From Pseudoalteromonas sp. GCY (GTDB lineage Bacteria; Pseudomonadota; Gammaproteobacteria; Enterobacterales; Alteromonadaceae), in contig NZ_CP068023.1 of assembly GCF_016695175.1 (NCBI RefSeq), forward strand, positions 3,751,001 through 3,815,000: a stretch of DNA of 64,000 nt, written 5' to 3'. The notes beneath the pieces are model-generated. The model saw only the letters and a list, made by a program, of their open reading frames with translations, did not search any database and was not told the origin of the DNA. Positions 9,848 through 19,715 of this stretch are shown here, in pieces. Numbering within the stretch: the stretch's first letter is position 1; the number at the start of each line of letters is the position of its first letter. The position numbers and the translations under genes are program-made.

Positions 9848-10633
9848 TTAACTTGAGAACATAACCGCCGTTAATACAAAGTCAAAGCCAAGTACAGCCA
9901 GTGAAGAATGTACTACCGTCTCTGTCGTCGCTTTACTTATTCCTTCAGAAGTGGGAATACAGTCATAGCCTTTGTATAGCGCGATCCAAGTTACTAATAG
10001 TGCAAATACGAAACTCTTAATAAGACCATTTAAGATGTCTTGTTGAAACGACACTTGCGATTGCATAATTGACCAGAAGCTACCTGAATCTACGCCTAAC
10101 CAATCAACACCCACCAAGTGTGCGCCTAAAATAGCGATCGCAGAGAATATCAATGCGAGTAACGGCATACTGATAAAACCGGCCCAAAAACGAGGGGCAA
10201 CCACGCGCTTAAGCGGGTCTATCGCCATCATTTCTAAACTAGATAATTGCTCCGTAGCCTTCATCAAACCGATTTCTGCAGTTAACGCACTGCCTGCACG
10301 CCCTGCAAATAAGAGTGCAGTTACCACAGGGCCCAGCTCTCTGAGTAAACTCAAAGCAACCAAAGGCCCAAGGCTATCTTCGGCACCATACCCAACTAAC
10401 ACGGTATAGCCTTGTAATGCCAATACCATGCCGATAAATAAACCAGACACCATGATAATCAACAATGATTGATGGCCAACCATGTAAAGTTGCTTTATCA
10501 ACAGCGGCGTGCCTTTTCGGAAATTAGGTAAGCTACATAGCGCACCAAAAAGCATCGTTGTGGCACGGCCAAGCGCAGCAAAACGGCTGAGGGTTTTGTG
10601 GCCTAGTTTTTGTAAAAAGTCGACCATACTCAC
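9848..10633 (-). CDS. mlaE: Mla ABC transporter permease MlaE
   Basis: The permease subunit of the phospholipid transporter. The 261 residues have the size and about five to six hydrophobic segments expected of MlaE, with the conserved [16 protein letters not shown] coupling segment near the middle that contacts the ATPase. Its start overlaps the end of mlaF by 4 bases, giving translational coupling. Confidence 0.95.
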   Translation of the reverse strand: MSMVDFLQKLGHKTLSRFAALGRATTMLFGALCSLPNFRKGTPLLIKQLYMVGHQSLLIIMVSGLFIGMVLALQGYTVLVGYGAEDSLGPLVALSLLRELGPVVTALLFAGRAGSALTAEIGLMKATEQLSSLEMMAIDPLKRVVAPRFWAGFISMPLLALIFSAIAILGAHLVGVDWLGVDSGSFWSIMQSQVSFQQDILNGLIKSFVFALLVTWIALYKGYDCIPTSEGISKATTETVVHSSLAVLGFDFVLTAVMFSS

Positions 10634-11487
10634 TCTCCTTGCAACAGCGCTTGCTGATAATCAGGCGCTTTAAAGTGGAATGGCACAGGTCCATCCGCAA
10701 GGCCCTGTAAGAACTGCTGCACTAATGGCGATTCATGTTCAAGCATCTGCTCAGGGGTTCCTGTACCAATCACACCTTGCTCAGCAATAATAACGACGTG
10801 GTCGGCAATACTCAGCACTTCCGTAACATCATGAGTTACTATCAGTGACGATAACCCCAATACTTCATTAAGGGACTTAATCAACCGAACTAGAACGCCC
10901 ATGGAGATCGGGTCCTGACCTGCAAACGGTTCATCGTACATAATTAATTCAGGATCAAGTGCGATAGAACGCGCTAAAGCCGCGCGTCTTGCCATACCAC
11001 CAGAAAGCTCTGCCGGCATTAAATCTTTTGCACCACGAAGACCAACCGCTTGGAGCTTCATCAGCACCACTAAACGGATTAACTCTTCAGATAATTCGGT
11101 ATGCTCGCGTAGAGGAAATGCCACATTGTCGAACACGCTCATATCAGTAAACAAAGCACCGCTTTGAAATAACATGCTCATGCGCGTTCGAGCTTGATAC
11201 AAAGCTGCTCGTGACATATTAGGGATACTGTTTCCAGCAAAAAGAATATCACCGCTATCAGGCTTAAGCTGACCACCGATTAATCGCAACATGGTGGTTT
11301 TACCAATGCCACTCGGCCCCATTATTGCGGTAATTTTGCCCTTTGGTACGGAAAAGCTCATGTTTTTGTAGATGATCCTTTCACCCCGAGAGAAGGTTAC
11401 ATCCTTGATTTCTACAATTGACTGCGACAAGTCGCTCTCCAGATCCAGACTATATTCATCCAAGTATGATACTTTTTTTTCAAACAA
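10630..11487 (-). CDS. mlaF: Mla ABC transporter ATPase MlaF
   Basis: ATPase subunit of MlaFEDB. Walker A is GPSGIGKTT, the signature is [14 protein letters not shown], and Walker B is [13 protein letters not shown]. The longest frame starts at a TTG at 11487 and gives 285 residues with an acidic N-terminal extension. A second TTG at 11430 has a GGAG six bases upstream and would give 266 residues, nearer the family length, so the true start may be 11430. It is the first gene of the mla operon and diverges from yrbG. Confidence 0.93.
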   Translation of the reverse strand: MFEKKVSYLDEYSLDLESDLSQSIVEIKDVTFSRGERIIYKNMSFSVPKGKITAIMGPSGIGKTTMLRLIGGQLKPDSGDILFAGNSIPNMSRAALYQARTRMSMLFQSGALFTDMSVFDNVAFPLREHTELSEELIRLVVLMKLQAVGLRGAKDLMPAELSGGMARRAALARSIALDPELIMYDEPFAGQDPISMGVLVRLIKSLNEVLGLSSLIVTHDVTEVLSIADHVVIIAEQGVIGTGTPEQMLEHESPLVQQFLQGLADGPVPFHFKAPDYQQALLQGE

Positions 11488-11604
11488 GATGGAAAATCGT
11501 TTTGGTAAAATTTTGTAAGTAGTGAAATGTAACGGTTTGCTTATACTTTCCAGAGCGCTTTTGGTAGTATCTATCGAAATTTTAATCCTATTGGCTAGAG
11601 GTTC

Positions 11605-12564
11605 ATGGTTTTATCGTTTGTTATTCTCATTCTTGGCTTTATTGCACTGGTTTGGAGTGCTGATCGCTTTGTTTTTGGTGCGGCCGCTCTTGCACGAAAC
11701 TTTGGTGTGCCAACATTAATTGTTGGTTTAACTATCGTGGCCATGGGTTCTTCAGCACCAGAAATGATGGTTGCTGCGCAAGCCGCTCTTGCAGATAAAA
11801 CAGACACCGCCGTGGGCAATGCCATAGGTTCTAACATCGCCAATATCTTACTCGTTTTGGGTCTCACCGCGTTATTAAGGCCACTCTCCGTTGGCTCTGG
11901 TATTTTGCGCCGCGAAATGCCGCTGTTAGTCATCGTTTCATTGGCAGCTTGGTACATCGTTAGTGATAACCACTTTAGTTTCGTAGAAGGTGTTTTATTA
12001 TTAGTCGGTTTCGCCGCTTTTCTTCTTGCACTTATCATTATCACCAAGCGTGGTGGTGGAGATAATGATGACCCATTTGTAAGTGAAGCCTGTGAAGAAG
12101 TACCAAATAATATTCCAACTCAAAAAGCCGTTTTCTGGTTAATCGTGGGTATGATTTTACTGCCCATTAGCGCGGACTATCTCGTTGGCGCTGCGGTTGA
12201 TATCGCCAAATATTTTGGCATGAGTGACCTGCTAATAGGATTAACCATTATCGCCGTTGGTACTAGTTTACCCGAGCTTGCAGCTTGTGTTGCTGGCGTA
12301 CTAAAGAAGGAGGACGATCTAGCGCTTGGCAATATTATTGGTTCGAACATCTTTAATATATTGGCAGTGCTATCAATTGCTGGGATCATTAACCCATCCG
12401 TCCTCGACGCCAATATTGCGTCACGTGATATATTTATTATGCTTGGCGCGACACTGCTGCTTATCCTAATGAGCCTCAGCTTAACAGGTCAGCGCCGCAT
12501 CAACCGCTTGGAAGGTGGCATACTTGTCGCAAGCTTCGTCGGTTATATTTACTACATCATTTAA
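11605..12564 (+). CDS. yrbG: Calcium/sodium antiporter YrbG
   Basis: Inner-membrane cation/calcium exchanger of the CaCA family. The 319 residues contain two inverted copies of the exchanger repeat: GSSAPEMMVA with GNAIGSNIANILL in the first half, and GTSLPELAA with GNIIGSNIFNILA in the second. These are the alpha repeats that bind cations. About ten membrane segments are apparent. It is the first gene of the yrbG-kdsD-kdsC-lptCAB operon and diverges from mlaF across 117 bases. Confidence 0.93.
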   Translation: MVLSFVILILGFIALVWSADRFVFGAAALARNFGVPTLIVGLTIVAMGSSAPEMMVAAQAALADKTDTAVGNAIGSNIANILLVLGLTALLRPLSVGSGILRREMPLLVIVSLAAWYIVSDNHFSFVEGVLLLVGFAAFLLALIIITKRGGGDNDDPFVSEACEEVPNNIPTQKAVFWLIVGMILLPISADYLVGAAVDIAKYFGMSDLLIGLTIIAVGTSLPELAACVAGVLKKEDDLALGNIIGSNIFNILAVLSIAGIINPSVLDANIASRDIFIMLGATLLLILMSLSLTGQRRINRLEGGILVASFVGYIYYII

Positions 12565-12573
12565 GGAAGCCTT

Positions 12574-13545
12574 GTGACAACGAACCCATTTATTGATTCT
12601 GCAAATCAAGTTTTTGCTACCGAACTTGCAGCAATAGAAGAAGTGCAACAGTTTGTTGATCAGCAATTTGTAAAAGCCTGTGAAATTATGTTTGGCTGTC
12701 AAGGTCGCATCATCGTGATTGGCATGGGTAAGTCCGGCCACATCGGTAACAAAATCGCAGCGACACTCGCAAGTACTGGCAGCCCAGCATTTTTTGTTCA
12801 TCCAGGAGAAGCAAGTCACGGCGACTTGGGTATGATCACCAAAGATGATGTGGTTTTGATGATCTCCAACTCAGGGGAAACCCAAGAGGTGATCTCTATC
12901 CTGCCTGTGATTAAGCGTTTAGGTGCCCCGGTAATCTCTATGACGGGCAACCCGAGCTCTACAATGGCTCGTAATGCAACGGTCCATCTTTGTGTCAAAG
13001 TATCAAAAGAAGCGTGCCCACTAGGACTTGCACCCACGGCCAGCACCACAGCAACGCTAGTGATGGGTGATGCGCTCGCGGTTGCGCTACTTGAAGCCAG
13101 AGGCTTTACGGCTGATGATTTTGCACTTTCCCACCCCGGTGGTAGTTTGGGAAGGCGTCTACTACTAACCGTTGCTGATGTCATGCATCAAGGGGATGCA
13201 ATCCCTATGGTCAATAGTCATTGCACAGTTAAAGAAGCTTTATTTGAAATGTCAACTAAAAGTTTAGGTATGACGGCAATCGTAGATGAAAGCTCGCAAT
13301 TACAAGGTATTTTTACCGATGGCGACTTGCGCCGTATTATTGAACAAAAGGTCGATATTCACACCACCCCAATCACGCAAGTTATGACGGCTAAAAGTAC
13401 GACAGCACGCGCCGATATGCTCGCAGCAGAGGTACTCAATATCATGGAAACCAAACGAATTAATGGCTTGATTGTGGTAAACGAAAACAACATACCGGTT
13501 GGCGCCTTGAATACGCAAGATTTACTTAGAGCGGGGGTGCTGTAA
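12574..13545 (+). CDS. kdsD: D-arabinose 5-phosphate isomerase
   Basis: KdsD converts ribulose 5-phosphate to arabinose 5-phosphate for Kdo synthesis. The 323 residues have an SIS sugar-isomerase domain (about 40-180, with GMGKSGHIGNKIA and ISNSGETQE) and a pair of CBS domains (about 205-320, with TDGDLRR). The start is GTG at 12574, 9 bases after yrbG, with an AAGGA ribosome site. Its stop overlaps kdsC by one base. Confidence 0.97.
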   Translation: MTTNPFIDSANQVFATELAAIEEVQQFVDQQFVKACEIMFGCQGRIIVIGMGKSGHIGNKIAATLASTGSPAFFVHPGEASHGDLGMITKDDVVLMISNSGETQEVISILPVIKRLGAPVISMTGNPSSTMARNATVHLCVKVSKEACPLGLAPTASTTATLVMGDALAVALLEARGFTADDFALSHPGGSLGRRLLLTVADVMHQGDAIPMVNSHCTVKEALFEMSTKSLGMTAIVDESSQLQGIFTDGDLRRIIEQKVDIHTTPITQVMTAKSTTARADMLAAEVLNIMETKRINGLIVVNENNIPVGALNTQDLLRAGVL

Positions 13546-14096
13546 TGCAATTTGAAGATTTATATCAGACGATTTCAACTGAAGCTTGGGAAAAAGCGAA
13601 ACAAATCAAATTATTGATTTGCGATATTGATGGCGTATTCTCAGATGGCCGTATATACCTTGGTAATAATGGTGAAGAACTGAAAGCATTTAATACCAAA
13701 GATGGGTTTGGTATTAAGGCCTTGATTGATAGTGGTATCGAAGTCGCCGTTATCACAGGTAGGCATTCACAAATAGTTCAGCAACGCATGACTAGTTTAA
13801 ATGTAACTTACATTTACCAAGGCCAAGAAAACAAGTTAGTGGCATATGATGAACTGAAGACTAAGCTCAACCTTAGTGATGACGAAATTGCATATATTGG
13901 TGATGACGGTCCAGACCTACCCGTAATGGAACGAGTCGGTTTTGCCGTTGCCGTCAATGATGCACATCCTCTTGTTAAACATATCGCCCATTACACGACC
14001 TTGATGCCTGGTGGTTTTGGTGCTGTGAGAGAATTGACTGATCTTCTAATGCTCAGCCAAAATCACTTACTGACTTCCAAAGGATCAAGTACATGA
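13545..14096 (+). CDS. kdsC: 3-deoxy-D-manno-octulosonate 8-phosphate phosphatase
   Basis: KdsC removes phosphate from Kdo-8-phosphate. It is a compact HAD-superfamily enzyme of 183 residues with the nucleophile motif CDIDGVFSDG (Asp27 and Asp29), motif II in AVITGRHS and the metal-binding GDDGPDLP. It overlaps kdsD and lptC by a few bases, as in E. coli. Confidence 0.97.
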   Translation: MQFEDLYQTISTEAWEKAKQIKLLICDIDGVFSDGRIYLGNNGEELKAFNTKDGFGIKALIDSGIEVAVITGRHSQIVQQRMTSLNVTYIYQGQENKLVAYDELKTKLNLSDDEIAYIGDDGPDLPVMERVGFAVAVNDAHPLVKHIAHYTTLMPGGFGAVRELTDLLMLSQNHLLTSKGSST

Positions 14097-14647
14097 CCGT
14101 ATTGCGTGTCATCTTACTCATTGTTTTCGCTTCTTTAATGGTATGGATGTGGTCGCCCATGTTTAATCCATCAGAGGCGGATCCAGCAAAAGAAGATGAA
14201 CCGTTAGCTAAGCCCGATTATGTTGCAACCACGCTTCAGCAAACGACCTATAGTGAAAATGGCTTATTAAACTATCAGGTAACTGCTGATAAGATGGAGT
14301 TGTATCAAGATCTTGGCTTTAGTCACTTTGAAAAGCCCATTTTCACCTTATATAACGGTGAACAGAATTGGCAAATAAGTGCATTAGAAGCAACACTGTA
14401 CGAAAACAATACCTTGATATTAGAAGGCAATGTGCTGGCAAAGAATTTAACGCCTAACGCCATGATCACCGATATCAATGCCGATAATGTAAGAGTTGAA
14501 ATTAAGCAAAAATTGATGAAATCGGAACACCCTGTCGTTATCACGGGTCCTAGTCTTAGGATCACAGGTAAAGGACTGCATGCGGATCTACAAAAGCAAG
14601 TGATCGAGCTCATCAACCACACAAAGACAATTTATTATGACCAGTAA
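14093..14647 (+). CDS. lptC: LPS export protein LptC
   Basis: LptC is a bitopic inner-membrane protein that takes LPS from LptB2FG and hands it to LptA. The 184 residues start with a membrane helix (about 4-21) followed by a beta-rich periplasmic domain with the family motif YQVTADKMELYQD. It overlaps kdsC by 4 bases and lptA by 11. Confidence 0.94.
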   Translation: MTVLRVILLIVFASLMVWMWSPMFNPSEADPAKEDEPLAKPDYVATTLQQTTYSENGLLNYQVTADKMELYQDLGFSHFEKPIFTLYNGEQNWQISALEATLYENNTLILEGNVLAKNLTPNAMITDINADNVRVEIKQKLMKSEHPVVITGPSLRITGKGLHADLQKQVIELINHTKTIYYDQ

Positions 14648-15182
14648 AATCATTAACAAACTAGTTTTCATAGGCTTGCTTGCAAGTTCTACTCTAGCAG
14701 TTGCTGCAGAACAAAATGAAGTCATTATTGATGCTGGCCGTCAGCAAGCTCAACTGCAAAGCAACATCGGTATTTTTGAACAGAATGTTGTTATTATTCA
14801 TGGCAACAGAAAAATAAATGCCGATCGCCTAGAAGTCCACCGACGCGCGGAGCTTGGTACTAACAAGCAACTGCTTGTTGCAACTGGCAGCCCTGCTATT
14901 TTCAGTGAACGTCAACCTGATGGTAATTTGCTAGAAGCCAAAGCAAAAGAAATTCGTTACGACGTTGCGAAAGGCACCTTAGTCATTTCTGGCGATGCGG
15001 AAATCAATCAAACTGGGCAAAAAATCAATGCACAAGTCATCACCTATGACATTGAAAAGCAATTGATCAGTGCTGAGCGCTCAGACCAAGAAGATTCCCG
15101 TGTAAGAACCATCCTTGTTCCTGTAGATGACAAAAAAGACGCAAAAGATAAAAAAGCGCAGGAAGAAGGTAACAATCAATGA
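14637..15182 (+). CDS. lptA: LPS transport periplasmic protein LptA
   Basis: LptA forms the periplasmic bridge for LPS. The 181-residue precursor has a signal peptide (about 1-23, ending AVAA) and an OstA-type beta-jellyroll with repeated [10 protein letters not shown] and ADRLEVHR segments. The C terminus is unusually charged (lysine and aspartate rich), which is common in LptA proteins. It overlaps lptB by 4 bases. Confidence 0.95.
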   Translation: MTSKIINKLVFIGLLASSTLAVAAEQNEVIIDAGRQQAQLQSNIGIFEQNVVIIHGNRKINADRLEVHRRAELGTNKQLLVATGSPAIFSERQPDGNLLEAKAKEIRYDVAKGTLVISGDAEINQTGQKINAQVITYDIEKQLISAERSDQEDSRVRTILVPVDDKKDAKDKKAQEEGNNQ

Positions 15183-15904
15183 GCGAGCTCAAAGCAACTG
15201 GTTTAGCAAAGAGTTATAAAGGCCGTCAGGTCGTCAAAAATGTTGGCTTAAGTGTTCAAGCTGGCAGCATTGTAGGCTTATTGGGCCCAAATGGCGCAGG
15301 TAAAACTACCACCTTTTATATGATTGTAGGGTTAGTACCAAGCGACAAAGGTTTTATTCAGATTGATGACGAAGATATCACTTTGCTACCGATGCACAGC
15401 CGCGCGCGACTTGGTATTGGCTATCTACCGCAAGAGTCTTCAATCTTTAGAAAACTCACGGTCTATCAAAATTTGATGGCGATTTTAGAAACTCGAAAAG
15501 ACTTATCTAAAGTTGAAAGAGAAGCTGAACTCAACGAGTTACTGGATGAGTTTAATATTCAACACATTCGCGACTCACAGGGCATGGCATTGTCGGGAGG
15601 CGAAAGAAGACGCGTAGAAATCGCTCGCGCTTTAGCCGCTAATCCTAAGTTTATCTTGTTAGATGAACCTTTTGCTGGTGTTGATCCTATTTCGGTGTTA
15701 GATATAAAGACAATCATAGAGCACCTAAAAAACCGCGGTATCGGTGTGCTTATCACCGATCATAATGTTAGAGAAACACTGGACGTATGTGAAAAAGCCT
15801 ACATCGTTTCACACGGTGAGTTAATCGCTGCAGGCACGCCAGAACATGTTTTGGCAGATCAAACCGTAAGAGATGTCTACCTAGGCGAACAATTCAAGCT
15901 ATAG
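15179..15904 (+). CDS. lptB: LPS export ABC transporter ATPase LptB
   Basis: ATPase that powers LPS extraction from the inner membrane. The 241 residues show Walker [14 protein letters not shown], signature [13 protein letters not shown], Walker [14 protein letters not shown] and the switch histidine in ITDHNVRE. The length equals that of E. coli LptB. It closes the lpt cluster ahead of rpoN. Confidence 0.98.
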   Translation: MSELKATGLAKSYKGRQVVKNVGLSVQAGSIVGLLGPNGAGKTTTFYMIVGLVPSDKGFIQIDDEDITLLPMHSRARLGIGYLPQESSIFRKLTVYQNLMAILETRKDLSKVEREAELNELLDEFNIQHIRDSQGMALSGGERRRVEIARALAANPKFILLDEPFAGVDPISVLDIKTIIEHLKNRGIGVLITDHNVRETLDVCEKAYIVSHGELIAAGTPEHVLADQTVRDVYLGEQFKL

Positions 15905-15950
15905 TTAAGACGTAGTATTAATAACTGTTAAAAAGGATTGTTAGAGATAC

Positions 15951-17450
15951 ATGAGGCAATCATTACAGCTGCGCATGGGGCAGCAACTTACAATGACTCC
16001 ACAGCTGCAACAAGCCATTCGCTTGCTGCAGCTTAGTACATTGGATCTGCAACAAGAAATACAAGAAGCATTAGACAGCAATCCATTGTTAGAAGTGGAA
16101 GAAGGTGATAATACTGACGGCGAAAACGCTGACCAACATAGTCAAGAAAAGAGCAGTGCTGACGACAATCAAGATTCAGGCGATGAAGCGCAGGTTAGTG
16201 ACTATGAGATAGACTCAGATACCGCCATGAGCAAAGACACTGTGAGCGATGACCTTGCCATGGATGTCACTTGGGACGAGTATATGAGTGCAGCACCCGC
16301 TGCAAGCTCAGGCCCACTTCCCGATGACGATAATGTTTATCAAGGGGAAACCTCTGAATCTCTCCACGACTATCTCATGTGGCAACTTGAGCTGACGCCA
16401 TTTAGTCCAACAGATAGAGCTATTGCGATTGCGATTATTGAAGCGGTCGACCTGTCAGGCATTTTAACACTGTCTTGCGAAGACATTTTAGAAAGCATTA
16501 ATGATGAAAGTAGCGAAGAGCCTATTGAGCTGGATGAAGTCGAAGCCGTGCTCAAACGTATTCAGCTTTTCGACCCTGTCGGTATCGCAGCGCGTAGTTT
16601 ACAAGAATGCTTGTGTATTCAGCTAAATCAATTCGCCCCAGATACGCCATGGATTGCCGAAACGAAAATGATCCTGACAGAGCATATCGACTTGCTTGCC
16701 AGCCGTGACTATCGAACTTTGGCAAAGAAAACGCGCCTTAAAGAAGCCGATCTCAAAGAGGTCATGACGTTAATTCATAGCCTTAACCCAAAACCAGCTG
16801 CAAGCATTATTCATGAAGAGCCTGAATATGTGATCCCTGATGTATCGGTGAAAAAAGTAAAAGGTCGTTGGGTCGTAGAGCTAAATCCTGATGCTATGCC
16901 TAAAATAAGAGTAAATGACCATTATGCTGCGATGTCTAGAACGGCGAAATCCAGTACGGATAGTCAGTTTATTCGCTCACATTTACAAGAAGCAAAGTGG
17001 TTTATTAAAAGCTTAGAAAGCCGAAATGATACTTTATTAAAAGTTACCAATTGCATTGTGCAACAACAACAGGCATTCTTTGAACATGGCCCCGAAGCAA
17101 TGCGCCCTATGGTGCTAAATGATGTTGCTGAAATGGTTGAGATGCATGAGTCCACAATTTCCCGTGTGACAACACAAAAATACATGCATACACCTCGGGG
17201 AATATTTGAGCTGAAGTATTTCTTCTCTAGCCATGTAAGTACAGAAAATGGAGGTGAGTGCTCCTCTACAGCAATTAGAGCACTTATCAAAAAGCTGGTA
17301 GCTGCAGAAAATACCGCTAAGCCATTGAGTGACAGCAAAATTGCAGATATCTTAGCTGAGCAAGGAATTAAGGTAGCGAGACGCACGATTGCAAAATATC
17401 GTGAATCCCTAGCCATTCCACCGTCAAATCAGCGTAAAAGCTTGATATAA
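15951..17450 (+). CDS. rpoN: RNA polymerase sigma-54 factor
   Basis: Sigma-54 recognises -24/-12 promoters and needs AAA+ activators. The 499 residues show region I ([17 protein letters not shown], glutamine and leucine rich), an acidic region II at about 50-125 that is somewhat longer than in E. coli, the core-binding region, and the RpoN box [10 protein letters not shown] near the C terminus. It lies 46 bases after lptB and heads the rpoN-hpf-ptsN-rapZ-npr group. Confidence 0.98.
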   Translation: MRQSLQLRMGQQLTMTPQLQQAIRLLQLSTLDLQQEIQEALDSNPLLEVEEGDNTDGENADQHSQEKSSADDNQDSGDEAQVSDYEIDSDTAMSKDTVSDDLAMDVTWDEYMSAAPAASSGPLPDDDNVYQGETSESLHDYLMWQLELTPFSPTDRAIAIAIIEAVDLSGILTLSCEDILESINDESSEEPIELDEVEAVLKRIQLFDPVGIAARSLQECLCIQLNQFAPDTPWIAETKMILTEHIDLLASRDYRTLAKKTRLKEADLKEVMTLIHSLNPKPAASIIHEEPEYVIPDVSVKKVKGRWVVELNPDAMPKIRVNDHYAAMSRTAKSSTDSQFIRSHLQEAKWFIKSLESRNDTLLKVTNCIVQQQQAFFEHGPEAMRPMVLNDVAEMVEMHESTISRVTTQKYMHTPRGIFELKYFFSSHVSTENGGECSSTAIRALIKKLVAAENTAKPLSDSKIADILAEQGIKVARRTIAKYRESLAIPPSNQRKSLI

Positions 17451-17473
17451 GACGTAAAACCCAAGAAGGAAAA

Positions 17474-17767
17474 ATGCTTATGCAACTAAATCTAACTGGT
17501 CGCCATGTAGAAATTACTGACTCATTAAGAGACTATGTCACCAACAAGTTTGCGAAGCTAGAAAGGCACTTTGATCATATCAATAATGTGCATGTGATCC
17601 TTGATGTCGAGAAGCTAGTACAAAAAGCAGAAGCAACATTACACGTAAACGGCGGCGAGCTATTTGCATCAACAGAGCATCAAGATATGTATGCCGCAAT
17701 TGATGGCCTTATCGACAAGCTAGATCGTCAAGTTATTAAACACAAAGAGAAGCTTACTCGACACTAA
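17474..17767 (+). CDS. hpf: Ribosome hibernation promoting factor, short form
   Basis: HPF binds the ribosomal decoding region and promotes 100S dimers with RMF in stationary phase. The 97 residues correspond to the short gammaproteobacterial form. The fold-typical start LTGRHVEITDSLRDYV and the basic C-terminal helix DRQVIKHKEKL are visible. An AAGGA site precedes the ATG at 17474; a second in-frame ATG lies 6 bases later. Confidence 0.96.
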   Translation: MLMQLNLTGRHVEITDSLRDYVTNKFAKLERHFDHINNVHVILDVEKLVQKAEATLHVNGGELFASTEHQDMYAAIDGLIDKLDRQVIKHKEKLTRH

Positions 17768-17768
17768 G

Positions 17769-18227
17769 ATGAAATTAAGTGAATTAGTGAACAAGGACTG
17801 CAGTAAAGCTGCGGTCCTTTTTAATAGCAAAAAACGTATTTTAGAATACATCAGCGAACTGGCTCATAGCCAAATTCCAAATACCAGTCAGCATGCTATC
17901 TTGGACGCCTTAATGGCGCGAGAGAAATTAGGCAGCACAGGGATCGGTAAAGGCATTGCCATTCCCCATGGTCGACTTGAAGGTTTGGATAAAATCCTTG
18001 CAATGGTACTTGTCAGCGAGCAAGGGATCCAGTTTGAAGCCATAGATAAGCAGCCTGTCGATATTTTTGTCGCGTTCATCGTACCCGAAGGTGATAATCG
18101 ACAGCACCTGAAGACCTTAGCGGCGATTGCTGATACACTCAAAGACAAGTCTTTTTGCAAAATGCTTAGGCAAGCAAAAAGTGACGATGAGTTATATGCA
18201 GTGATCCAAGGTGAACTTGATGAGTGA
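17769..18227 (+). CDS. ptsN: PTS IIA-like nitrogen regulatory protein PtsN
   Basis: EIIA-Ntr, the terminal phosphoacceptor of the nitrogen PTS, which regulates potassium and nitrogen related targets by protein contact. The 152-residue EIIA domain carries the phosphorylatable His67 in IAIPHGRLEG. The start follows hpf by one base. The end overlaps rapZ by 8 bases. Confidence 0.96.
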   Translation: MKLSELVNKDCSKAAVLFNSKKRILEYISELAHSQIPNTSQHAILDALMAREKLGSTGIGKGIAIPHGRLEGLDKILAMVLVSEQGIQFEAIDKQPVDIFVAFIVPEGDNRQHLKTLAAIADTLKDKSFCKMLRQAKSDDELYAVIQGELDE

Positions 18228-19086
18228 TGAAGAAAAAGGACTCGAGCTTATCATTATCAGTGGCCGCTCAGGCTCTGGTAAATCTGTAGCGCTTCGAGTA
18301 TTGGAAGACTTAGGCTACTATTGTGTAGATAACATTCCAGTCAATTTGCTGCCGTCTTTAGTCCGCAGTGTTTCAGACAACTATAATAAAATTGCAGTGA
18401 GCATTGATGTTAGAAACTTGCCTAAAGAACAGGACGAGTTTAATGACATTCTTGAATACTTACCCGGCTTCGCCAAACCTACCCTGTTTTATTTAGACAG
18501 TGACGATCAAACCCTGATAAAACGCTTCTCAGAAACTCGCCGTTTGCACCCTCTTTCACTGCATAATCTTCCATTAGACGTTGCGATAAAGAAAGAACGG
18601 GAATTGTTAGACGTGTTGATCACTCGCGCTGATTTTCTCATTGATACTACAGGCCTGAGCGTTCATCAACTTGCAGAAGATATCCGCGAAAAAATCTTAG
18701 GTAAAAAAGACAAACAACTCATTATAACTTTTGAATCTTTCGGCTTTAAACACGGCATCCCAAAACAAGCGGATTACGTTTTTGATGCGCGCTTTTTACC
18801 CAATCCACATTGGGAGCCTGAGCTTAAGCCGCTAACGGGCCTAGATCAGCCAGTCAAAGACTATTTGTCGAGTCACAGCATCGTGCAAAAGTTTACTTGG
18901 CAGATCCAAACCTTTGTACAAACTTGGTTACCACACTTAGAGCGAAACAATCGCAGCTATCTAACGATCGCAATAGGATGTACTGGTGGACAGCATCGCT
19001 CAGTATACTTAGCGCAAACCATTGGTGAGCGTTTTGCTAAAACCCATCCTAACGTCAAAATTCGTCACCGTGAGCAAGAGGGGTAA
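18220..19086 (+). CDS. rapZ: RNase adapter protein RapZ
   Basis: RapZ is a nucleotide-binding adapter that in E. coli directs RNase E to the sRNA GlmZ and so controls amino-sugar synthesis. The Walker A motif GRSGSGKSVALR lies near residue 15 and the C-terminal domain contains GCTGGQHRSVYL. I chose the ATG at 18220 over an in-frame GTG at 18211 because AAGGTG lies at proper spacing and the overlap with ptsN is then ATGAGTGA. That gives 288 residues, close to the 284 of E. coli. Confidence 0.95.
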   Translation: MSDEEKGLELIIISGRSGSGKSVALRVLEDLGYYCVDNIPVNLLPSLVRSVSDNYNKIAVSIDVRNLPKEQDEFNDILEYLPGFAKPTLFYLDSDDQTLIKRFSETRRLHPLSLHNLPLDVAIKKERELLDVLITRADFLIDTTGLSVHQLAEDIREKILGKKDKQLIITFESFGFKHGIPKQADYVFDARFLPNPHWEPELKPLTGLDQPVKDYLSSHSIVQKFTWQIQTFVQTWLPHLERNNRSYLTIAIGCTGGQHRSVYLAQTIGERFAKTHPNVKIRHREQEG

Positions 19087-19356
19087 ATGTTAGAAAATAC
19101 GTTTTTAATCCAGAACAAACTCGGTCTGCACGCTCGAGCGGCGACAGTTCTTGCTCAGTTAGCGACCCAATTTGATGCTGAAGTGACCTTATATCAAGGA
19201 GACAAAAGTGCTGCTGCTGACAGCGTACTAGCACTGTTGTTACTTGAAAGCAGTCAGGGAAAAGAGGTGCGAGTTGTCTGCGAAGGTCCTGATGCTCAGT
19301 ATGCACTAGACGCCATTGGTGGACTAATAGAAAATAAATTTAATGAATCCGAGTAA
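19087..19356 (+). CDS. npr: Phosphocarrier protein NPr
   Basis: NPr (PtsO) passes phosphate from EI-Ntr to PtsN. It is an 89-residue HPr-fold protein with the phosphorylation site His15 in KLGLHARAA and the conserved serine region around residue 46 (KSAAADSVL). It follows rapZ without a gap, the conserved order. Confidence 0.95.
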   Translation: MLENTFLIQNKLGLHARAATVLAQLATQFDAEVTLYQGDKSAAADSVLALLLLESSQGKEVRVVCEGPDAQYALDAIGGLIENKFNESE

Positions 19357-19715
19357 CTTGGACTGTAATCACCAAAATAGCACTAAGGCCTGATTCATTT
19401 ATTCCCTGCTAATCTCCCCCTCCGTAACCAGACTGGTCTAATAAGTCTCTCATAATTAAGCGTAAACCTTGGTAGTTCCCAATAAACTGAGTTACACTGT
19501 AATACCAACTTAGGTTTCTTTCGTGCAGTAAAGCGAGTTGCCGAGAAAATCCTACTTTATCGTTGCGTACACCTTTAACGTGTATTAACGATAACAACCC
19601 ACCAGCAGAAACAACACGAATAAAATTCAAATTAAGAAATTGATTTCTGCGATAAAATAAATAAATTGGGTTAACTTAATCACGTTAGCCACCATTATTA
19701 TCAAAAAGGATGCCT
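19357..19715. other. Intergenic region between npr and mgtE
   Basis: About 360 bases. A 73-codon minus-strand frame (19409-19630) lies here but has no recognisable family and no clear ribosome site, so I do not call it a gene. The mgtE Shine-Dalgarno lies at the right end. No good terminator or M-box-like structure is apparent by eye. Confidence 0.5.

Noticed and set aside
19409..19630. 73-codon minus-strand frame between npr and mgtE
   Set aside because: No recognisable family, no ribosome site and no supporting context.
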